From Oscillospiraceae bacterium (GTDB taxonomy: Bacteria > Bacillota > Clostridia > Oscillospirales > CAG-272): a stretch of DNA of 64,000 nucleotides. The position numbers were made by a program, and so were the translations under genes. Within the stretch, counting starts at the first letter, position 1, and every line of letters begins with the position of its first letter. Where the stretch lies: NCBI GenBank assembly GCA_015065285.1, contig SVQP01000001.1:1-64000 (forward strand). The letters are read 5' to 3'. Positions 59,642 through 64,000 of this stretch are shown one piece after another. The notes below the pieces were generated by a model that did no database searches, was not told the DNA's origin, and saw only the letters and a program-made list of their open reading frames with translations.

Positions 59642-62091
59642 TATTTTACCTCTTTGAATGCCGTTGCGGGAGTGCGCTGTGCGCTGCTTGCAACGGGAAT
59701 GTATTCGGGGATGTCGTCGTTTTTGATCTCGACCGATGCAGCGGCAGTGGTGGGCTGCACAAGTGCTATGGCAAGTACGTCCTCAATGCGGTTGCAGGGA
59801 ATGAAGCGAACGTTCTCCTTGACCTCGGGATCAATCTTCCAAAGATCGCGCAAATTGTCCGCAGGAATACACACGGTATCTGCCCCCGCAGCGTAAGCGG
59901 CAAGGGATTTTTCCTTCAAGCCGCCAATAGCAAGCACTCTGCCGCGCAGCGTGATCTCACCCGTCATGGCAACCGTGCGCTTGACCGGAATGCCCGCAAG
60001 TGCGCTGATCATGGCGGTTGCCATAGTCACACCTGCGCTGGGACCGTCCTTGGGCACTGCGCCCTCGGGTACGTGAATATGAATATCCTTTTTGGTATAG
60101 AAATCGGTGGGAATGCCGTATTCGGCTGCAACCGAGCGCACCCAGGTCAGTGCGGCACGCGCGCTTTCCTTCATCACGTCGCCAAGCGAGCCGGTCAGCT
60201 CCAGCTTGCCTGTGCCGTCGGTCACGGCAACCTCCACGCGCAGCACGTCGCCGCCCACCTCGGTCCATGCAAGACCGTTGACCTCGCCGATCTGATCGAC
60301 GGGGGCAATGGAATCGGGCAGACGCTTGCGCGGGCCAAGATAGCCCTCGATATCACATCCATCGATCGTCACGCGCTTGCAGCCCTGCTCCACAATCTTC
60401 TTGGCAGCCTTGCGGCAAAGATCCGAGATGGCGCGCTCCAGGTTACGCACGCCTGCCTCACGGGTATAATACTCAATCAGCTCGTCAATGGCTGCGTCGG
60501 TCAGCTTGACTGTGCGACCCGAAAGCCCGTGGCGCTTGAGCTGCTTGGGGATCAGGTGGTTTTTGGCAATGCTGTGCTTTTCGTTTTTGGTATAGGTAAC
60601 AAGCTCAATGATCTCCATACGGTCAATCAGCGGACGCGGCACGGTTTCCAACGTGTTGGCAGTCGCGATAAACAGGCAGTCGGAAAGATCAAAGGGCATT
60701 TCCACAAAATGGTCGCGGAAGAATTTGTTCTGCTCGGGATCCAGCACCTCAAGTAATGCGGAGGAGGGATCACCGTGCGCACTGATCGAGAGCTTGTCGA
60801 TCTCGTCCAGCAAGATCAGCGGATTGCGCACGCCTGCGCGCGATATGGCGTCAATAATTCTGCCGGGCATGGCACCGATATAGGTCTTGCGGTGACCGCG
60901 GATATCTGCCTCGTCACGCACACCGCCCAAAGAGACGCGTACGTACTTGCGCTTCATGGCGCGAGCAATCGATGCGGCGATCGAGGTCTTTCCCACACCG
61001 GGAGGGCCAACCAGGCAAATGATCTGATTCTTGAGCTCGGGGGAGAGCTGCTTGACAGCCATGAATTCAAGGATTCGCTCCTTGACCTTTTCCAGTCCGT
61101 CGTGATCCGCATCCAGAATCTTTTTGGCAGCGGCAATATTCACGCGGTCCTTGGTAGTCTTGTTCCAGGGCAGGGAGAGGCAAACGTCCAGATAATTTTC
61201 CAGTACGTTTGCTTCGGCGGAGCCAAAGGGCGTGCGGGAAAGGCGATCGTTTTCCTTAAGCAGCTTTTTCTCAATTTCCTCGGGCAGGTGCGCCTGCGCA
61301 ATTCTCTTGCGGTTTTCATAGATCTCGTTGTCACCCTCGCCAAGCTCCTCCTGCAGGGTTCGGATCTGCTCACGCATGTAATATTCCTTTTGGTGTCTTG
61401 CAATTCTTTCACGCACGCGCGAGTTGATCATGGCATCGCACTCTAAAATTTCAGCCTCGTGATCCAGCATCAGCGACACGGTCTCAATGCGCACCATGGG
61501 ATCAAAGCATTCAAGCACTGTCTGCTTATCCTCGGGGCGGAGCAGCACGTTGGCAGCAATCATATCTGCCAGCACACCGGGGTCGCGCTGTGCGCGCGCT
61601 GCGTGCATGATCTCCTCGCTCGAGGCGGGCAGGTGACGCACCACGCGCTCCATAGAGGTCAGCGCGCGACGCATATAAGCTTCTGCACGAATGCCGCCGT
61701 TGTCCTTGAGTGCGTAGGATTTGCACATGACCTCGGCGTAGGTGGTATCCTCCAAGGGGTGCAGCTGGGTGATCATACCGCGCGTCATACCCACGGCAAT
61801 GGCGCGGCTCTGTCCGTCACCGGACTTGACCAGCTGTCTGATTTTGGCAACTGTGCCAACGCGGTACAGCTTGGTAATCGAGGGCTCGCCGTCGTCCGGC
61901 GCGGCAGGGTCACGCAGTGAGACAAGCAGCACGGGCAGGGAGCCTTGTGCTGCAAGCTTTGCAGCCTGTGCCGAGCCAAAGCTGTCCTCGGTAACGTCGA
62001 AATTGATGGTGGCGCCGGGGAAGGCGACAATGCCGCGCAGTGCGATGACCGGCATGGTCAGCTTTTCGGCTGTTTCTATATATCCAGACAT
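59641..62091 (-). CDS. lon: ATP-dependent protease La
   Basis: An 816-residue LonA: N-terminal substrate domain (1-300, [21 protein letters not shown]), AAA+ module with GPPGVGKTS near 360 and DEIDKL near 425, and a Ser-Lys protease domain with [11 protein letters not shown] near 683 and [14 protein letters not shown] near 720. It degrades misfolded and regulatory proteins. ATG at 62091 follows AAAGGA; upstream in-frame ATG lies in the leader. An extended -10 (TGTTATAAT) is seen at 62160-62168, with no good -35. Confidence 0.97.
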   Translation of the reverse strand: MSGYIETAEKLTMPVIALRGIVAFPGATINFDVTEDSFGSAQAAKLAAQGSLPVLLVSLRDPAAPDDGEPSITKLYRVGTVAKIRQLVKSGDGQSRAIAVGMTRGMITQLHPLEDTTYAEVMCKSYALKDNGGIRAEAYMRRALTSMERVVRHLPASSEEIMHAARAQRDPGVLADMIAANVLLRPEDKQTVLECFDPMVRIETVSLMLDHEAEILECDAMINSRVRERIARHQKEYYMREQIRTLQEELGEGDNEIYENRKRIAQAHLPEEIEKKLLKENDRLSRTPFGSAEANVLENYLDVCLSLPWNKTTKDRVNIAAAKKILDADHDGLEKVKERILEFMAVKQLSPELKNQIICLVGPPGVGKTSIAASIARAMKRKYVRVSLGGVRDEADIRGHRKTYIGAMPGRIIDAISRAGVRNPLILLDEIDKLSISAHGDPSSALLEVLDPEQNKFFRDHFVEMPFDLSDCLFIATANTLETVPRPLIDRMEIIELVTYTKNEKHSIAKNHLIPKQLKRHGLSGRTVKLTDAAIDELIEYYTREAGVRNLERAISDLCRKAAKKIVEQGCKRVTIDGCDIEGYLGPRKRLPDSIAPVDQIGEVNGLAWTEVGGDVLRVEVAVTDGTGKLELTGSLGDVMKESARAALTWVRSVAAEYGIPTDFYTKKDIHIHVPEGAVPKDGPSAGVTMATAMISALAGIPVKRTVAMTGEITLRGRVLAIGGLKEKSLAAYAAGADTVCIPADNLRDLWKIDPEVKENVRFIPCNRIEDVLAIALVQPTTAAASVEIKNDDIPEYIPVASSAQRTPATAFKEVK

Positions 62092-62159
62092 GTAAAAATT
62101 CCTTTCGTAAATGGGGAAATACTCGATTTTGATACAGAACACTACTATATCAACTTAGC

Positions 62160-62168
62160 ATTATAACA
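62160..62168 (-). promoter_or_regulatory. Extended -10 element, likely lon promoter
   Basis: Minus strand TGTTATAAT about 70 bp before the lon start; no clear -35, which is compatible with an extended -10 promoter. Confidence 0.5.
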
Positions 62169-62241
62169 CAAGTACGTTGAAAATGCTATACCTTTCAAGG
62201 TTTATTTACAATTATAATATAATATTTTCAAAAAAATGCAC

Positions 62242-62422
62242 AAAAAAACGGAATCGGTAAAAACCGATCCCGCTTCCGTATCTGTTCGCGTATGAATCGC
62301 GGTGCGAACAGAGCAGATACAACGTTTGGCGTCTTTGCACGCTTGATATCATGAGATTGATATTCCACAAAGTCCGACTTGAGCTGTACCATGACGACGG
62401 AACGTCCTGCTTCCGTCGAGCA
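62242..62422 (-). ncRNA. Candidate structured small RNA (about 180 nt), possibly 6S-like
   Basis: On the minus strand a promoter (62428-62456) and a terminator with a T7 run (stem CGGAATCGG-type at 62249-62272) bracket a 180-nt segment with no reading frame of note. Predicted hairpins: CGACGGAA/TTCCGTCG, ATATCA/TGATAT and TGTTCGC/GCGAACA. The two ends can pair (TCTTGCT with AGCGGGA, with G-U pairs). Size and long-range pairing suit 6S RNA, but I cannot confirm it; an orphan regulator is as likely. Confidence 0.6.
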
Positions 62423-62427
62423 AGATT

Positions 62428-62456
62428 ATTATACCGCATCCGCCATGATTTGTAAA
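62428..62456 (-). promoter_or_regulatory. Promoter of the candidate small RNA
   Basis: Minus strand TTTACA, 17 bp, TATAAT. The stretch 62457-62611 beyond it shows nothing I can name. Confidence 0.7.
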
Positions 62457-62611
62457 TTAGCAAAGTTGACGATTTTTGACGAGATATTTCGTGAAAAGCA
62501 CTACGGTTGAGAATTTCGCCACGATTTTTCAAAAGCTTTTTGGCTATTTTCCCGATAGACATGCATGTCGTACCGAACGGGCGTTCCGAAATGGCGCATC
62601 AAAGTGCGAAA

Positions 62612-62643
62612 AAGGAGCTGCCGCACTCGCGCGACAGCTCCTT
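62612..62643 (-). terminator. Terminator of the surface glycosidase-like gene
   Basis: AAGGAGCTG / CAGCTCCTT with a GC-rich 14-base loop; the minus strand continues TTTTTCGC. Confidence 0.75.
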
Positions 62644-62653
62644 GAAAAGTGTA

Positions 62654-64000
62654 TCAGCAGTCTCTTTTTTTGATTGCATAAGCTGCTGCAGTCATAGCAA
62701 TCAGCAGCATCACAGCGGCAAAGCCTGCGGCGGATTTGCAGCCGGATCCGGCATCCGCGGGCTCGGAATTCTCTTCGCCTTGCTCGGAGTCCGAGGACTC
62801 AATCTGCTCGCTAGGCTGCTCGGTGGAGTCCGAGCCTGTTGCGTTGGCAGCGGTGGAAACGTAGCTGTATTTGAAACGTCCGGAGGGAGCTACGTCACCG
62901 GAGATGTAAAAGTCCATAATATCACCCGAGAAGGTGGTATATACGTAATCGGTGTTGCCTGCGGTGCCTTGATCCGATTCATCGTGTACGTTATCGGTCC
63001 AGGCGAAGTTGATGGTGAAATCGTAGCCATCGATCTTCAGCATGCTCTTGGGCACCTTGACCTGCATGTATTTGCCGCCTACGGTGTAGTCCACCTCGCC
63101 CACTACTTCGGTCTCATAGCCGTTGCCCGTAAAGCGTTCCAGCGTTGCCTTGGTAGCATCGGGAGAGGTTTTGTTGAGCACGTAATCAAAGGTTTCCCAG
63201 CCTTGATTTTGCTGATCCGAATCGATATAAAGCACCATCCAGAGCGGATCGGTATAAGGAGTGATTTTCTCGTTGCATTCCACGTAGAAATAAACGTATT
63301 GCTCGTCTCTTGCCACGCGCGCACCGATGATATCGTTTCTGCCCGAATATTCATGGTAGGTCAGATCTCCCCAGCCCTCGCCGTTACGGTCATCCGTGTT
63401 GCCGATATAGGCTGCGTAATAGGGAAGAATCTCGTTCCATTGCGTCTCGTCCTTGGTAATATCCACGGTTGCTGCCATGCTGGGTGTGGGAATGGGACGC
63501 ACGCCCTTGTATTGACGGATAAAGTTGACCATCTGATAGTAATAGTGGTCTTTAAGATCGCCCTTGGTGGGCTCAATGTCGCGAGAGAATTCATCGTTGA
63601 ACTGATCGCAGAAGGCGTTTGGAACGGCAGAAGCCCAGCCCTCGGGCCAATTATCAATGTTTGCCATTGCCCACTCGTTCCAGCCGGTGATAAAGATCAC
63701 GCGGGGATCGGTTTCAATCGCATAATTGAATTGCTCGGCAAAGTTATAGCCCCACTTGGATGCTTCCTTGCCCTCGACCTCATAGCGGTTTTGATAATCG
63801 TGGGTGTAAGAGCGACCCATAACAAAGTTGCCGCTCATTGCGCTGATCATATCCAGCTCATAGTTGTGGTTCTGCGCAATGCCGACCGTTATCTGCTCCA
63901 CGTTACCCGTCTTTTTGTCCTTGGTCGAGCCGTAATAAACAGCTTGCGGATAGGTGGAAAGCCAGCCCCATTCGGCAAGAGCGGTCTTTCCTACCTTGTA
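62654..64000 (-). CDS. Surface glycosidase-like protein, C-terminal part (5' end outside window)
   Basis: The frame is open to the window edge, so only the last 448 residues are visible. RVIFITGWNEWAMANI (WNEW motif) is typical of GH99/GH71-like barrels; a CBM9/DOMON-like beta-sandwich follows (ARVARDEQYVYFYVECNEKI; WMVLYIDSDQQNQGW; VPKSMLKIDGYDFTINFAW), then a Ser/Glu linker and the tail SGCKSAAG + hydrophobic span + KKRDC. It likely binds and perhaps cleaves a polysaccharide at the cell surface. The catalytic family is tentative because the N-terminal barrel is missing. Confidence 0.75.
   Translation of the reverse strand, partial: YKVGKTALAEWGWLSTYPQAVYYGSTKDKKTGNVEQITVGIAQNHNYELDMISAMSGNFVMGRSYTHDYQNRYEVEGKEASKWGYNFAEQFNYAIETDPRVIFITGWNEWAMANIDNWPEGWASAVPNAFCDQFNDEFSRDIEPTKGDLKDHYYYQMVNFIRQYKGVRPIPTPSMAATVDITKDETQWNEILPYYAAYIGNTDDRNGEGWGDLTYHEYSGRNDIIGARVARDEQYVYFYVECNEKITPYTDPLWMVLYIDSDQQNQGWETFDYVLNKTSPDATKATLERFTGNGYETEVVGEVDYTVGGKYMQVKVPKSMLKIDGYDFTINFAWTDNVHDESDQGTAGNTDYVYTTFSGDIMDFYISGDVAPSGRFKYSYVSTAANATGSDSTEQPSEQIESSDSEQGEENSEPADAGSGCKSAAGFAAVMLLIAMTAAAYAIKKRDC

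Overview
The window looks like a chromosomal segment of a gut-type anaerobic Clostridia bacterium (Bacillota, roughly half G+C), probably near the Oscillospiraceae or Christensenellaceae. I infer this from gene order rather than from a marker tree. The evidence is: holB-ricT-trmN6 as in Bacillus and Clostridium; an scpA-scpB-DUF2953-ytfJ-dacB-rluB run; paired glgC/glgD; a DUF4830 protein; an ECF ThiT transporter under a TPP riboswitch; lipoproteins with TTEEP-type linkers; and promoters that nearly all follow the sigma-A pattern (TTGACA, about 17 bp, TATAAT). No phage, insertion sequence with a transposase, CRISPR array, rRNA or complete tRNA is visible.

Layout. 1-3.9 kb: the end of proS, a rodA-type cell-wall polymerase, a DUF4830 membrane protein, and a small divergent AbrB/XRE regulator pair flanked by near-identical terminators. 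3.9-8.3 kb (minus): holB, ricT, a 4Fe-4S ferredoxin, trmN6-like and ttcA-like genes. 8.4-12.1 kb (minus): a three-gene gliding-type (GldA/F/G-like) ABC exporter. 12.4-23.9 kb (plus): a complete glycogen operon, glgB-glgC-glgD-glgA-glgP, then a GH13 amylase-like enzyme and a FolC paralogue whose catalytic motifs are gone. 23.9-27.8 kb (minus): a diguanylate cyclase with a nucleoside hydrolase, a perfect 49-bp palindrome resembling a tRNA 3' end, mscL and rnhA. 27.9-31.9 kb (plus): an E2-like acyltransferase, pgeF and an M3-type metallopeptidase lipoprotein. 31.9-39.4 kb (mostly minus): GH36 glycosidase; a cyclic-di-GMP class I riboswitch controlling a small secreted protein and a cupin/HD-GYP protein; a YwaF-type membrane protein (plus); an iron alcohol dehydrogenase; rnpB; and thiT under a TPP riboswitch. 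39.5-48.5 kb: lipoproteins, pgk-tpiA, an orphan solute-binding protein and a 1074-residue beta-helix lipoprotein. 48.7-50.9 kb: an acyl-CoA synthetase followed by a 387-bp element with terminal inverted repeats built of alternating GTGATAT boxes and small hairpins. 50.9-62.1 kb (minus): a membrane-anchored surface protein, then a long housekeeping run from lon down to rluB. 62.2-64 kb: a candidate structured small RNA and the 3' part of a surface glycosidase-like gene.

How the parts fit. The glycogen genes make and remobilise storage polysaccharide, and pgk/tpiA, the alcohol dehydrogenase, GH36 and the surface glycan proteins fit a fermenter of plant or host glycans. Three pieces of cyclic-di-GMP machinery (cyclase, riboswitch, HD-GYP protein) lie within 12 kb, and the riboswitch appears to sit directly upstream of the HD-GYP gene. 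That local circuit, the inactivated FolC paralogue in the glycogen operon and the 387-bp hairpin element are the parts most worth following up.
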